Positions 54,501 through 64,000 of a stretch of DNA of 64,000 bases are shown here, piece by piece; position 1 is the first letter of the stretch, and each line of letters starts with the position of its first letter. Origin of the DNA: Microbacterium maritypicum (GTDB taxonomy: Bacteria; Actinomycetota; Actinomycetes; Actinomycetales; Microbacteriaceae); assembly GCF_008868125.1 (NCBI RefSeq), contig NZ_WAAQ01000003.1, positions 357,539-421,538 on the forward strand. The letters run 5' to 3'. The notes beneath the pieces were generated by a model, which worked only from the letters and a program-made list of their open reading frames with translations, searched no databases and had not been told where the DNA came from. The position numbers and the translations under genes are program-made.

Positions 54501-56022
54501 CCGTCCGCTCTCTCCCACACCGTCCTCCCCGATGCTGCTGACCCGACGAGGTGTGCTCGGACTCGGACTGGGCGCCGTCGCGGCAGCCGTGCTCGCCTCC
54601 TGCACCCCCGCGCCGCAATGGGTGACACCCACCGGCGCAGCGGTGTCCGGCACGGAGAAGAACCGCGGCGGCACCGGCCGAGTCACCACCGTCGACCTCA
54701 CCGCCGCCCCCACCACGCTCGACCTGGCCGGTACCGCCGCCGCCACCTGGGCGTTCGGAGGTATCCCGGCCCCGGTAATCCGGCTCACCGCAGGCGACAC
54801 GCTGAAAGCGACCGTCCGCAACCAGCTCGACGCGGACACCTCCGTGCACTGGCACGGACTCGCCCTCCGCAACGACATGGATGGGGTCCCTCCGGTCACC
54901 CAAGCCCCCATCGCCCCGGGCGGACAGTTCGCATACGAGTTCGTCACCCCGCATCCGGGCACCTACTGGTTCCACCCCCACGTCGGCCCGCAACTGGACC
55001 ACGGCCTCTACGGTGCGCTCATCATCGACGACCCGGACGAGAAGGTGACGTGGGACGACGAATGGGTGCTGATCCTCGACGACTGGCTCGACGGCGTCAC
55101 CGCCACCCCGGACCAGGTCCTCACCGACCTCTCGAAGGGCATGGGAGACATGGGCGGGATGGGCGACATGTTCATGCGGATGGGGAACCTGCTGATGGGT
55201 GCCACCTCCGACCTGCTCGGCGGCGACGCCGGCGACGTCTACTACCCGCACTACCTCATCAACGGCAAACCCAAAGCCGACCCCGCCCAATTCACCGGCA
55301 CTCCTGGTGCCCGGGTGCGGATCCGTGTCATCAACGCCGGTAGCGACACCGCGTTCCGGTTCGCGATCGGCGGCCACACCCTGACGATCACCCACACCGA
55401 CGGGTTCCCGGTGGATCCTGTCGAGGTCGACAGTGTCCTGATCGGGATGGGCGAACGCTACGACCTGCAGGTCACCCTGGACGATGGGGTGTTCCCTGTC
55501 GTCGCCGACGCGGAAGGCAAGCAGGATCGCGCGTTCGCGCTCGTTCGCACCGCCGCTGGCACGGCTCCGGCCAGCGACGTCCCCGTCGCCGAGCTCGGCA
55601 CCGGCAGGGTTGGCACCGCTGCCGGGCTGAGCGCGACCGCCTCCGTCACCCTGCACCAGGCATCCCCCGACCGGGTCGTGCACCTCGCGCTGACCGGGGG
55701 GATGGAGGCGTACGACTGGGGGATCAATGGGCGCCGGTTCGACATGAACGACCCGTTGCGGGACGCGCACGCGATCAGTAGGGGGGAGCGGGTGCAGTTG
55801 CGGATCCGCAATGACACCGAGATGTGGCATCCGTTCCACCTGCACGGCCACACCTACCAGCACGCGAACGGCGGCCCCCGGAAGGACACCTCCATCATCC
55901 TCCCGGGCCAGACCCTGACAGTCGACTTCGACGCCGACAACCCCGGCCAGTGGGTCGCGCACTGCCACAACATCTACCACGCCGAGACCGGCATGACCAC
56001 GGTGCTCGGATACCAGTCATGA
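54493..56022 (+). CDS. Tat-exported multicopper oxidase lipoprotein
   Basis: The 509-residue protein has a twin-arginine signal ([10 protein letters not shown], 17-26) ending in a lipobox VLASC (Cys37). Three cupredoxin domains follow, with copper ligands [19 protein letters not shown] and [12 protein letters not shown] including the axial Met. The Met-rich loop ([15 protein letters not shown]) resembles CueO-type cuprous oxidases. It overlaps the CPD ATPase by 8 bases and closes the plus operon. Confidence 0.93.
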   Translation: MPDRPLSPTPSSPMLLTRRGVLGLGLGAVAAAVLASCTPAPQWVTPTGAAVSGTEKNRGGTGRVTTVDLTAAPTTLDLAGTAAATWAFGGIPAPVIRLTAGDTLKATVRNQLDADTSVHWHGLALRNDMDGVPPVTQAPIAPGGQFAYEFVTPHPGTYWFHPHVGPQLDHGLYGALIIDDPDEKVTWDDEWVLILDDWLDGVTATPDQVLTDLSKGMGDMGGMGDMFMRMGNLLMGATSDLLGGDAGDVYYPHYLINGKPKADPAQFTGTPGARVRIRVINAGSDTAFRFAIGGHTLTITHTDGFPVDPVEVDSVLIGMGERYDLQVTLDDGVFPVVADAEGKQDRAFALVRTAAGTAPASDVPVAELGTGRVGTAAGLSATASVTLHQASPDRVVHLALTGGMEAYDWGINGRRFDMNDPLRDAHAISRGERVQLRIRNDTEMWHPFHLHGHTYQHANGGPRKDTSIILPGQTLTVDFDADNPGQWVAHCHNIYHAETGMTTVLGYQS

Positions 56023-56208
56023 ACCGCGCGTTCACCCCCAGCACGGGAGGATGATCGCGCGGGCGATCGGACGGCGGCGGCGGACGTCAAGTCTAAGTGG
56101 ACTTCCTACTCTTATGTAGGGATCTGCCATTTCGCGCGGAATCCTGCTGACGAAACTGCTGCCAATTAGCGTGGAATCCCCGAGTTCTCCGCCACCTTGA
56201 CCGGGAAC

Positions 56209-56721
56209 CTACATCAACTGAGTGTAGGTCCCAGCTTCGGAGCGGTCGTGTTTGTCGCGAGCTTCCTCGTCGGAGCCGGAGTCGGAGCCGGAGCCGGAGC
56301 CGGAGCTCAAGAGGTCGGTTGGAGTACTGAAGTCGCCGGGTAGCTGTAACCGGACTCGACGGGCAGACCGTGCCGGCTTCGAGAGCAGGCCGAAGTGGAA
56401 TAGCCCAGCGCGGATCAACATCACAGAGCGCAGTGAAACACCGGTCAGGTCTGCAATCTGAGCAGAAGAGAGCGCGGAGACGCCAGACCTGTTTGCTCCC
56501 CTTGCTTCAACCGTGAGCACGGTCTGCAGGGTGTCGGCGGTGACGCCGTGTCGGTCGAGCACGGCGATGCAGCCGGGGCGGCGGGCGAGCACGTCAGCGA
56601 CTTCGAGCCACTCGGAATGCAAGGTGTGTGCGGGGCGTGACGCGCCTGAACGAGGTGTTCGGAGCGAAGCTGTCGTGGCTGAGGCTGGATGGATAGGTGT
56701 CTTCTTCAGCCGCGTATCCAT
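56209..56721 (-). CDS. small winged-helix protein with Ser/Gly/Asp tail
   Basis: The ATG at 56721 follows GAGGGAAAC, giving 170 residues. The centre (about 40-120) has LSSAQIADLTGVSLRSVMLI, a helix-turn-helix, followed by a GLLSKPAR hairpin. The tail is SGSGSGSDSGSDEE, encoded by a tandem 6-base repeat at 56272-56310. It might be a regulator or the C-terminal part of a plasmid replication protein; neither is certain. Confidence 0.6.
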   Translation of the reverse strand: MDTRLKKTPIHPASATTASLRTPRSGASRPAHTLHSEWLEVADVLARRPGCIAVLDRHGVTADTLQTVLTVEARGANRSGVSALSSAQIADLTGVSLRSVMLIRAGLFHFGLLSKPARSARRVRLQLPGDFSTPTDLLSSGSGSGSDSGSDEEARDKHDRSEAGTYTQLM

Positions 56722-57242
56722 GTTTCCCTCACATTCGGTGACATCACACACGCCGATTCGGCAGTAGGGAGGTGGCGCTTTCTGGCCGGGCGTCTTCCCC
56801 GGGACCGGGGAGGCAGCAGGGAAGACGCCCGCTGCAGCAGGACGGGAGTCCGCTGCCGGAGGGGTTTTCTGCGCGAAGACGCGGAGATCCCCTCGCACGA
56901 GAGAATCCCATGTCCAGTTCGGGGCGTGTAGAGGGCGACCGAGAATTCAGTACGCCAGCGAGATCGACTTACGTAGCGACATGCCCGGCCCGTGGCGGAG
57001 GAGCGCAGGAACCTGATCGCGATACCACGAGCCCCGGCGCACGAAGGTGCCGCGGGAGCGGCCAAGTCCCACACGCGCTCCCGCTCCTGATCCACCGCAT
57101 CCTGCTGCGGTTTCTCAGCTCGTCTGCTGAAACGGTACTGCTCCGAGTTGCGCGCATACGTAGATCTCGCGTTCTGGGTGCGAGTATCCCGCTCGATCGG
57201 GAAGGGTCCGGCGTGGGGCTACTCGTCACCCATGAAGGAGGC
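56722..57242. other. gene-poor junction region
   Basis: These 521 bases hold the 12-bp inverted repeat and several short frames with no recognisable protein. The right part carries two TACGTA words (56969-56975 region and near 57158), which may be chance. The metal island and the downstream chromosomal-style genes may be joined here. Confidence 0.4.
56788..56830. repeat. 12-bp perfect inverted repeat
   Basis: GGGCGTCTTCCC (56788-56799) and GGGAAGACGCCC (56819-56830) pair perfectly around a 19-base loop. It lies 67 bases upstream of the winged-helix gene. It could be a strong hairpin terminator, a regulator site or the end of a small mobile element. No T tract follows. Confidence 0.6.
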
Positions 57243-57635
57243 ATGATGCGGTACGACAATCCAGATGCCTTGACCTTTGCAAGCCACGATCAGATGTCCG
57301 TCGCGCGGAAAGGCGACCGATTGATCCGAGGCAAACACCCTGTCACCCAGCCGGTGAACGCATTCCTCGACGCCATGCGGATCGACTGGGCCGATCACTC
57401 TGTCACGGAGCGCGCCGACTACGTTCGCCGGGAGCTCGCCATCTTGCGGGATCCACTGGGTTTGCTCGATGAGGATGATCACGTCACCTTCGCCGAGCTC
57501 ACTCTTGGCGAGCTCTATCACGCTCGAATCGTCCTCACACGGCTTCTTCCGTTCATGGTCGAAGCCGCCTCTGCGGTGAGCGCGGGCGGGCCTGCGCCCG
57601 ACGAGGAGCGCAGTGATGCGGATCAGCCGCCGTAG
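57243..57635 (+). CDS. small helical protein of unknown function
   Basis: The 130-residue product is acidic and helical. GAAGGAGG directly precedes two adjacent ATG codons (57243 and 57246). It ends 21 bases before the convergent LuxR-type regulator stop. No domain is recognised. The longer frame from 56772 is rejected because it lacks a ribosome site and overlaps the hairpin. Confidence 0.6.
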   Translation: MMRYDNPDALTFASHDQMSVARKGDRLIRGKHPVTQPVNAFLDAMRIDWADHSVTERADYVRRELAILRDPLGLLDEDDHVTFAELTLGELYHARIVLTRLLPFMVEAASAVSAGGPAPDEERSDADQPP

Positions 57636-57655
57636 GCATCCTCGGTCCCCGTGAC

Positions 57656-60250
57656 TCAGGACAGTACTTCAATGTGCTGCGCGAGCGCCTTTCGGTTTGA
57701 GACATCGAGCTTGCGCATGATGCGATGCATGTGGCTCTCCACCGTGCGCACACTGAGCACCAGGCGGGTGGCGATCTCTTGGTTCGAGAGGCCCATTGCA
57801 GCAAAGCGCCCGACCTCGCGTTCTCTCTCCGTGAGGCTGACTGCTGCAGCTCCGAATCTGGCCGTGTCGAAGGCGCGGTCTCCATGGGCGGCGCGAATGG
57901 CCTGTGCGGCGATGTCCGCCGCTCGGCGCGTGGCCTCGTCGCCGCGCTCCAGCGCCCCGGTGCGTGCGAGCTGGCACGCGGAGAGAGCGAGCCCGGTGAG
58001 TCCTGTCTGCTCGAGCCCTTCAACGCAGGCGAGCATCGCGACCGGATCGCCCGCGACGAGCGCCGAGACGTAGTCGCCGTGAGCGGAGAGCAGCCGAGCA
58101 TCCGGGAGTTCGCTGAGTGCATCACGCGCGATGTCGAGGCGCTCCCGATCGGGATCGAGCTCGAGGGAGGACAGCATCGCGAGTGTGGCGGCGAATCGTG
58201 CGCCACGTTCCCAGAGCGACCGGGACGACGCCCACATGTCGTCTGCGGCCGCCTGCACTTTCCCATCGAATGCCAGTAGCTGCGCGCGGGGCCAGACGCG
58301 GGTCTGCCCGGGTAGGGGGCCGTCGAGGATGGACGAGCCATTGATCTCCCCGGCGATTCTCTCGCCGAGGCTCAGCTGTCCGCGCCGGATCGCCACGACA
58401 GAGGCGATGGTCAGAAGGGAAAGCTGCACACCAGGAGGCAGAGGCGAGGGCTCGCCGGCCGCGAACACGGTTTCCATGATCTCGTCTACCGCGGCGTAGT
58501 CACCAGCGAGGAGCTGTGCGAGGATCACTGCGGCGCCGAACGCCCGGAGTGCATCGATATCGAGGTACCCGTGGGCCTCGTCGAACCCCTGCTGGAGGGT
58601 CTCCAGCGCGGCTTGGTGTGAACCCATGCCCAGGAGCGCGAGACCGTTGAGAACCCGGATCATGTATGCGTCTCGGCGGCGCTCCAGTGCCTCTGTCGCG
58701 GCGAACACTCGGCGCGCGTCGCTGAATCTCCCGGAGGAGACGAGCACGAGCATCTGCGTCTCCCACAGCTGCAGCTTCACGTCGTCGGGCAGGTCATCGG
58801 CGACCTCGAGCCGTGCCCCGAAATCATCCGGGATGCGGGTGAGGTTGGTCTGGAGGCGGACGTCGACCGCATCCAGTGCTCGGGCATGGGCGCCCAACGA
58901 GGCCGCGGCCTCTCGCAGACTCTCTTGGGCGCCAGCCAGATCCTGGTCGACGTAGGCCATCCATTCCGCCCTCAGACTCTCAAGATCGGCGCGGCTGGCA
59001 GGGTCTCCGTTGCTCGCATCCGTCGTCTGGAGAACGTGGCGGACTGTCTCGGTGACGGTCGGGGTATGGGTGTGCATCAAGGCGCGCAGGTAGCGCACCG
59101 CGCTACTCGCCGAAGGGTCAGCCTCCCATTCGGAGGCGGTGACGATCCGCCGCGCCCTGGCGCGTTCCTGGAGCAGTCGGACGAACAGGGCCTCCTGCTC
59201 CCCATACGACGGTTGCCGATTCTCTCGTTCGGCGAGAATCGCCGAGGCGGATCCTGCCGTGCCGAGACGCTCGACGATCAGAGCGGTGAGTCGGGTGCGA
59301 CGCGCGGTCAACGGCTCATGACGGAAGAACTCCACGATAAGCGGCGGGACGACGGTCACGAGCTGTCGCGCGCCGCTGGGGATGAACGTGATCATTCGGC
59401 GCTCTTCGAGCAGCTCCAGCGTGCCCCAGTCGATCAGCTTGCGTACGGTCTCGATGTCGGCGACTCCGACGATCGCGATGATCTCAATCGCGTCTCGAGC
59501 GGAATCATCCAGATTCTCGAGATGTGCCTCGAGAACGGCGCGGAGGCCGGAGCTCCACAGGTCGCGAGTGGCGACCCATTCGCTTCCGCCGCGAAGGGTG
59601 ATCCTCTGCTCACGGATGCAGGCATCGACAAGACTCAAAGCCAGTCCGATGTTCCCACCGGACTTCGCGAAGATGCGACTCATGGTCGTAGCTTCGATGG
59701 CGCCCTTCAGGTAGTGCTCCAGCGCCTTCTCCATCTCCTCGAAGCGCAGCGGAGACATGTCGATCACGTACGACGGTTCGAGCGTCGATGCGGCGAGGCC
59801 CGTCGGGGTGTGGCGCGCGCGCAACCCCTGGAGGCGGGAGAGGACGATGGGGATGCCGCTGGATCGGCGTACGGCTTCGGCGACTCCCCAGGAGGATTCG
59901 TCCAGGTCGTCCCAGTCATCCAGGAAAAGCACGGAACGAGGCAGGCGCACAGAGTGTCGCAGCGCCTCCGCCGTCTCGTGCAGTCCGCTGGTCGAGCGCT
60001 GCGACCCATTGGCGGGAATGCCGGCGAGGTGAAGCGCTGCGAGCGGATGCTGCCGCAGTGAAGCGACTCCCCGCACCTGGATTACGGTCCACTCGCCCTC
60101 CTCCAGTCGGGCACGGAGTGCTTTGAGGAATGCGCTCCGACCACTGCCGCGTCCTCCGACCACGTCCACACTCACGCCTGCATGCACTAGATCCACTGCA
60201 GCTGCCAGGCTCTGCTCTCGACCGACGACCATGCGACCCCGCTTCCTCAC
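57656..60250 (-). CDS. large LuxR-family ATP-binding transcriptional regulator
   Basis: The 864-residue protein (LAL/MalT-like) has an N-terminal AAA/NACHT-type ATPase with GGRGSGRS (32-39), in which the usual P-loop Lys is Arg, and Walker B VLFLDDWDDLD. A long TPR-like helical region follows, then the LuxR helix-turn-helix LTEREREVGRFAAMGLSNQEIA...NRKALAQHIEVL. It would respond to a ligand or protein and control genes nearby, perhaps the surface proteins. The P-loop change may reduce hydrolysis. Confidence 0.87.
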   Translation of the reverse strand: MRKRGRMVVGREQSLAAAVDLVHAGVSVDVVGGRGSGRSAFLKALRARLEEGEWTVIQVRGVASLRQHPLAALHLAGIPANGSQRSTSGLHETAEALRHSVRLPRSVLFLDDWDDLDESSWGVAEAVRRSSGIPIVLSRLQGLRARHTPTGLAASTLEPSYVIDMSPLRFEEMEKALEHYLKGAIEATTMSRIFAKSGGNIGLALSLVDACIREQRITLRGGSEWVATRDLWSSGLRAVLEAHLENLDDSARDAIEIIAIVGVADIETVRKLIDWGTLELLEERRMITFIPSGARQLVTVVPPLIVEFFRHEPLTARRTRLTALIVERLGTAGSASAILAERENRQPSYGEQEALFVRLLQERARARRIVTASEWEADPSASSAVRYLRALMHTHTPTVTETVRHVLQTTDASNGDPASRADLESLRAEWMAYVDQDLAGAQESLREAAASLGAHARALDAVDVRLQTNLTRIPDDFGARLEVADDLPDDVKLQLWETQMLVLVSSGRFSDARRVFAATEALERRRDAYMIRVLNGLALLGMGSHQAALETLQQGFDEAHGYLDIDALRAFGAAVILAQLLAGDYAAVDEIMETVFAAGEPSPLPPGVQLSLLTIASVVAIRRGQLSLGERIAGEINGSSILDGPLPGQTRVWPRAQLLAFDGKVQAAADDMWASSRSLWERGARFAATLAMLSSLELDPDRERLDIARDALSELPDARLLSAHGDYVSALVAGDPVAMLACVEGLEQTGLTGLALSACQLARTGALERGDEATRRAADIAAQAIRAAHGDRAFDTARFGAAAVSLTEREREVGRFAAMGLSNQEIATRLVLSVRTVESHMHRIMRKLDVSNRKALAQHIEVLS

Positions 60251-60806
60251 GCGGACACTCCTTACCGAAAACTAGACCTGATACGCGCGCGGCGGAAGTA
60301 CGGGTTTCACTCCGGCTCGACCGGGCAGCCGTCAGCGACACGCGCGGATCAGGATGAGATGACACCGGTGCTACCGAGTCGGATTCTGTTTCCATGCGAG
60401 TGGCGACCGTCGATGAGCGGTCACGCACGGGGGGAGCTGGCCCACGGACACATTTCAGTACGCGCGGGCTCGGTCGCGCCGCGCACCCCGACCGTGCGCG
60501 TTGGAGTGCGACGTTTTGCGTAGCCATCCGACGGCCTAGGTGCGCTTTTCTTGCTCACTCGGTACTGGGGCTCGACCACGCGAGAGAGAACTTCCGAAAG
60601 ACGTTTCTCGAGTGACTACGGTCTCCTCGTCGTCGCCTACGCAACCTGCAGACGTGGCTACGGCACTGTTGCCGTGGGGTCTGGTGACGGTCGAGACGGG
60701 TGCGTACGCTGGACACGCCCAACGCGGTTGGATCGCCGAGGTGATGTGACACGGGCGGTCTTCCGCGGACATCCCTGACGGTTCCCCGCCCGTGTCATGC
60801 TCTTCC
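60251..60806. other. spacer upstream of the LuxR-type regulator
   Basis: No gene is supported in these 556 bases; short frames on both strands look like chance. The regulator's promoter should lie in the first 100 bases. The far end abuts the lectin stop. I see no repeat or RNA gene. Confidence 0.45.
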
Positions 60807-62123
60807 TCACACGAAACCCGCCCCGCACGTCGTTGCTCCGGGTGCGACGACGATCGTCATCCCCCGGTAGAGAACGTTTCCGGCGGAGTCGATGATGCGG
60901 GCATCCAGGGTTCCGAGGGCGCCGAAAGTGGACGCGGGAAACGTGGAGCTGTTGACGCCCCAGGACTGCTCTCTGTAGGCATCGGTCCAGTCGCCGTCGC
61001 CGAGCCTGTACTGGATCGTGTAATAGCGGTTGGTTGATGGTGCCTTGTAGTCGATCGTCATCTGGCTACCGTTCACAGAACAGCCCAACGGCTCGCGACT
61101 GAATGTGAACTGCTGGGAGGTTGTTCCGTTGCACGCGCGCAGCTGGTTCTGGGAGTTGGAGCCGGCCTGGAGGCAGAGTCCGCTGTCGCTGTGGACGAGC
61201 TGGTACGTGGTCGGCGTGATCCGCTCGACTCGCCAGTCGGTCACCGATGTGCTCGTCGAAGCCTGGACCGTCAGTCCATTGCTCTGGCCGACATACTGCT
61301 CCGCAGCGGTCTTCGGACGCAGGGCGGACTTGCCATCCTGTGTGGGGAGGATCTCGAACCGCTGGTTCGACGCACTTCCGCAGGTCCACACGCCGATAGT
61401 GTTGCCGACGTTCGTCCCGCGATTGAAGCTGTCGAGGCACTGCGTGGGGTCGGACACCGGCTTGATGACGTACCAATTGTTGATGCCGCTCGTGGAGTAG
61501 CCGGTGGCGAGGGGATAGAAGAACTCGGTCCCCACGGTTGCGGTCGCAGGTGCGGAAGGAGCCTTCCAACCCTCGACGATCAACGTGGCGGAGGCGTCCG
61601 CTGTGAACGTCTGGGTTCCGGAGGGCGCGGCTACGAGGTCGGGATCGGCAACCCAGGAGCGGACGCAGACAGCGGTGGAGGCACCCTTGGCCAAGGTCCC
61701 CAGATCGATGGGAGGAAATGTCGCCCAGGTCCCCTGCGATGCCGTCTCCGGCATCGCATCCTGGCACGCCTCGACCGAATCCGCCTGCCACACGAACGCG
61801 TGGGTCTGTTCCGCCAGGGGTCCTGTGGCGGTGATGCGAAGCGTCGGCATGCCGGGCGCGTCGCCGGTGTTCGTGATGGTGAATCCGCCACGCTGATCGG
61901 TCGTGTTGTGGAGGAATGTCGTCCCGAGCGTCTCGAAGCCTGAATGGCTGAGCGAGACGGCAGGGGTCGTCGCCGTCGAGGATGCGGTGGCGTGAGCCGT
62001 CCATGCCGCCACGGCCGGCGCACCGCCGAATGCGACGATGAAAGCGACGACCGCGGCCACGACTGCGGTGATCTTCGTGCCGCGGCCGATGCGGACGGCG
62101 TGGGTCGAGAGGGGGGCGCTCAC
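60807..62123 (-). CDS. secreted protein with ricin-B-type lectin domain
   Basis: The 438-residue protein has an N-terminal membrane/signal segment (about 18-40) ending in AVAAWTAHATASS, a SipW/TasA-like start, then a beta-sandwich-like region (50-190) and a ricin-type trefoil (about 205-350) with QCLDSF, ASNQRFEIL, LCLQAG and SQQFTFS. It ends with a small beta domain. It would bind sugars or act as a fibre-like surface protein. The GTG start follows GAAGGAG. Confidence 0.8.
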   Translation of the reverse strand: MSAPLSTHAVRIGRGTKITAVVAAVVAFIVAFGGAPAVAAWTAHATASSTATTPAVSLSHSGFETLGTTFLHNTTDQRGGFTITNTGDAPGMPTLRITATGPLAEQTHAFVWQADSVEACQDAMPETASQGTWATFPPIDLGTLAKGASTAVCVRSWVADPDLVAAPSGTQTFTADASATLIVEGWKAPSAPATATVGTEFFYPLATGYSTSGINNWYVIKPVSDPTQCLDSFNRGTNVGNTIGVWTCGSASNQRFEILPTQDGKSALRPKTAAEQYVGQSNGLTVQASTSTSVTDWRVERITPTTYQLVHSDSGLCLQAGSNSQNQLRACNGTTSQQFTFSREPLGCSVNGSQMTIDYKAPSTNRYYTIQYRLGDGDWTDAYREQSWGVNSSTFPASTFGALGTLDARIIDSAGNVLYRGMTIVVAPGATTCGAGFV

Positions 62124-62491
62124 GGGCGGGTGCTCCTTCTGTCGTGAAATCTATGAGGCGTTCGAAGAAGGGACGCGCGAGGAGCTTGTTCATAACGGTC
62201 TTCCGGAAAAGACCGAAGTGACGATCCGAAGAACTGCGCTCGGGTGCCCGACCAGCACCAGGTCGCGCAGCCAGCGCGCGGCTACCTATCGAGTGGCCAG
62301 CGACACCTAATCCTTGACAGAACATGCTGAAAGGAGAAGAGTTCGCGATACCGAACATCGCTCCGTCCTTACGCTTTGAATCGACTGCGCCCTGTCCGTC
62401 GAAGCCTCACCTCCCGATGAGGCTCCGGTCGCGTCGCGGTTGAACAGTCTGCTTTTGGCAACAGCCAGCTCAATCAACGAAAGGCGCTCGG
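62124..62491. promoter_or_regulatory. divergent promoter region between two surface-protein genes
   Basis: These 368 bases separate the secreted lectin (minus) and the large surface protein (plus). TTGACA is present at 62313-62318, but I see no clean -10 at the right distance. No gene is supported. Confidence 0.45.
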
Positions 62492-64000
62492 ATGACGAGA
62501 CACACTTCCCGGCAGAGGGCGCGACGCTTCGGCGCCGCATTGGTCGTCAGCTCTCTGGCCCTCTTCGGACTCAGCGCAGCATTGGTTCCCTCGGCTGCCA
62601 ACGCGGCAGGCGGAACCCTGCTGCTCAACGAGACCTTCACGGGTGCAGATGTGCCCGACTCGCGCGCCATCGGACTCAACGACGCATGCCTGACGGGTGC
62701 TGCGCTCGGTTCCACTCCGCCTGCAGGGGCCTCGAACCTGAGCGACTGCGAGGGGCATACAGACGGCGGTCCTCCCCCTGGCGTCGTACCCGGGTGGCTG
62801 CAGCTGACAGATTCGGCGTTCAACCGCACTGGTGGCATGGTCTTCAACCGCGCACTGCCATCGAGCGCGGGCCTGCAGGTTGAGTTCGATCAGGCTCAGT
62901 ACGGTGGATCCAGCGCGGACGGCATCGGGTTTTTCCTCACCGACGGCTCCCGAGAACTCACCCAGACCGGCGCAATCGGTGGATCGCTCGGCTACGGCCA
63001 AGGAGAGAACGGAACGATTCCAGGCGTCAGCGGTGGCTATATCGGGGTCGGTCTGGACTCGTTCGGCAACTTCATCGGCGACTTCGGTGGCCTGGGTAAC
63101 GGGTGTGCCGTGCCATCGCCCTTCACGACCCGTGTCCCCAACACGGTGACTCTTCGCGGCCCCGGGGATGGAGCTGAGGGTTACTGCTTCCTGACCACGA
63201 CTGCCACCGCGCCGACCGGGCCCTCGACGCTTCCGGGTTCACTGCGAGTCGGATCCCCCGTCAACGCGGATGCTGCTGTCCGCAACGTGCGCGTCACGGT
63301 CAGCCCCGGTGATTTCCCGCTGGTCACCGTGGAGATCGACTTCACTGGCACGAAGGCGAATTATCAGACGGTGTTGTCCTATGTGATGACCGACCAGGCG
63401 CCGGCCACTTACAAGTTCGGCTTCTCCGGCTCGACTGGCCAGCTGCGCGACGTGCACGTGGTTCGTAACGTGGTTGTCTACAGTGTGGATTCGCTGGGGG
63501 AGATCTCTCTCATCAAGCAGGTCGACAACACCACGCCTCAGCCTGAGGCCTATGGCGTCGGAGACACCGTCCCGTATCAGTTCGTGGTGACGAACACCGG
63601 AGACGAAGCGATCACTGACGTTGAGGTCACAGACCCGCTCATCTCCGACATCATCTGCCCCGAGACCACTCTCGGCGCGGCCGGAGGGCCGGATGCGTCG
63701 ATGGTCTGCAGCGGGTCACTGGTCGTGACCGGTCTGCAGGCGCAGAACGACACTCTCCTGAATACCGCAACCGTCACTGCCCTGGACTCGACAGGATCGG
63801 CGCTCACCGACAGCTCTGAGGTCACTGTCCCGCTGGTTGCCCCTGCCCCTGGCCTGAGCATCGACAAGGTCGCGTCGTTGAATGACACGAACAGCAACGG
63901 TCTGGCGGATGCGGGGGAGACGATCGATTATTCGTTCGTCGTTCTCAACACCGGGAATGTGACGCTCACGGGTGTGTCTGTCGATGACCCGAAGGCGGGG
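62492..64000 (+). CDS. large secreted lectin/DUF11 surface protein (5' part)
   Basis: The frame is open from the ATG at 62492 to the window end (503 codons seen). It has a signal peptide ending in PSAANA (about 38), an L-type lectin-like domain (about 40-325: GIGFFLTDGS and GGYIGVGLDSFGNF), then DUF11-like repeats (from about 335: EISLIKQV... and LSIDKVAS...) with VTNTGDEAITDVEVTDP and VLNTGNVTLTGVSVDDP. Such proteins are wall-anchored adhesins. The C-terminus is beyond the window, so a sorting motif cannot be checked. Confidence 0.88.
   Translation, partial: MTRHTSRQRARRFGAALVVSSLALFGLSAALVPSAANAAGGTLLLNETFTGADVPDSRAIGLNDACLTGAALGSTPPAGASNLSDCEGHTDGGPPPGVVPGWLQLTDSAFNRTGGMVFNRALPSSAGLQVEFDQAQYGGSSADGIGFFLTDGSRELTQTGAIGGSLGYGQGENGTIPGVSGGYIGVGLDSFGNFIGDFGGLGNGCAVPSPFTTRVPNTVTLRGPGDGAEGYCFLTTTATAPTGPSTLPGSLRVGSPVNADAAVRNVRVTVSPGDFPLVTVEIDFTGTKANYQTVLSYVMTDQAPATYKFGFSGSTGQLRDVHVVRNVVVYSVDSLGEISLIKQVDNTTPQPEAYGVGDTVPYQFVVTNTGDEAITDVEVTDPLISDIICPETTLGAAGGPDASMVCSGSLVVTGLQAQNDTLLNTATVTALDSTGSALTDSSEVTVPLVAPAPGLSIDKVASLNDTNSNGLADAGETIDYSFVVLNTGNVTLTGVSVDDPKAG

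Noticed and set aside
52002..54962. 986-codon minus-strand frame across the CPD ATPase
   Set aside because: It mirrors the ATPase and the oxidase start, with no motif of its own.
56272..56310. CRISPR-like repeat
   Set aside because: The units are six bases long without spacers and encode a protein tail.

Overview
The DNA is high-GC and codes in the style of an actinobacterium. The first housekeeping gene, dnaB, and the many Microbacteriaceae-like secreted, LuxR and CmtR/CsoR proteins suggest Microbacterium or a close relative. This placement is an inference from protein style, not from a marker gene. I see no rRNA, tRNA or CRISPR array.

Layout. Bases 1-2950 hold a secreted Pro/Val-rich protein on the minus strand, a 559-base spacer with DnaA-box-like sequences, and the replicative helicase dnaB. 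Bases 3043-8701 are accessory: a serine/threonine kinase with an unrecognised large C-terminal domain, a PD-(D/E)XK-like nuclease with a winged-helix-like insert, a small winged-helix protein, and a SecA2-type ATPase read from a palindrome-rich divergent promoter region. Bases 8997-15589 are a compact Tn7-like transposition operon (tnsA, tnsB, tnsC, a long tniQ and a small fifth gene) in which every gene overlaps the next. Next come a metallophosphoesterase, a small unknown gene and a LuxR-type response regulator that has lost its N-terminal half.

At about 17357 the sequence changes abruptly. A truncated tyrosine recombinase, an XRE-type regulator and a 651-residue zinc-ribbon protein with a recombinase-like C-terminus open a metal-resistance island that runs to about 56022. 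The island is a mosaic of four parts. (1) A mercury module: merR, a MerR-type promoter, merA, a decapitated merB and a small Cys-pair membrane protein. (2) A cadmium/lead module: cmtR plus a CtpG-like P1B ATPase, joined to a cut-off type II GAPDH gene. (3) A copper module: csoR-copZ-copA-YHS, facing an AAA/UbiB/GAPDH operon. (4) A large copper and envelope region. The fourth part holds two multicopper oxidases (one fused to a DUF4396-like membrane domain), DUF305 and F510_1955-like lipoproteins, a second P1B ATPase with a CPD membrane motif, three small DUF6153-like proteins, a phosphoketolase, a complete system II cytochrome c biogenesis set (ccdA, resA, ccsB, resB), and private copies of the lipoprotein enzymes Lgt and Lnt.

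Three 17-bp palindromes of the form ATACCC-N5-GGGTAT lie in the key promoter regions and tie much of the copper island into one likely CsoR regulon. Two of them sit between divergent operons. The working picture is that Cu(I) is exported by CopA and the CPD ATPase, oxidised outside by multicopper oxidases, and bound by lipoproteins whose acyl anchors and thiol chemistry the island supplies itself.

Bases 56209-64000 leave the metal island: a small winged-helix protein, a 12-bp-stem hairpin, a small unknown gene, a large LuxR-family ATPase regulator, a secreted ricin-B-type lectin and the start of a large lectin/DUF11 surface protein that runs off the window.
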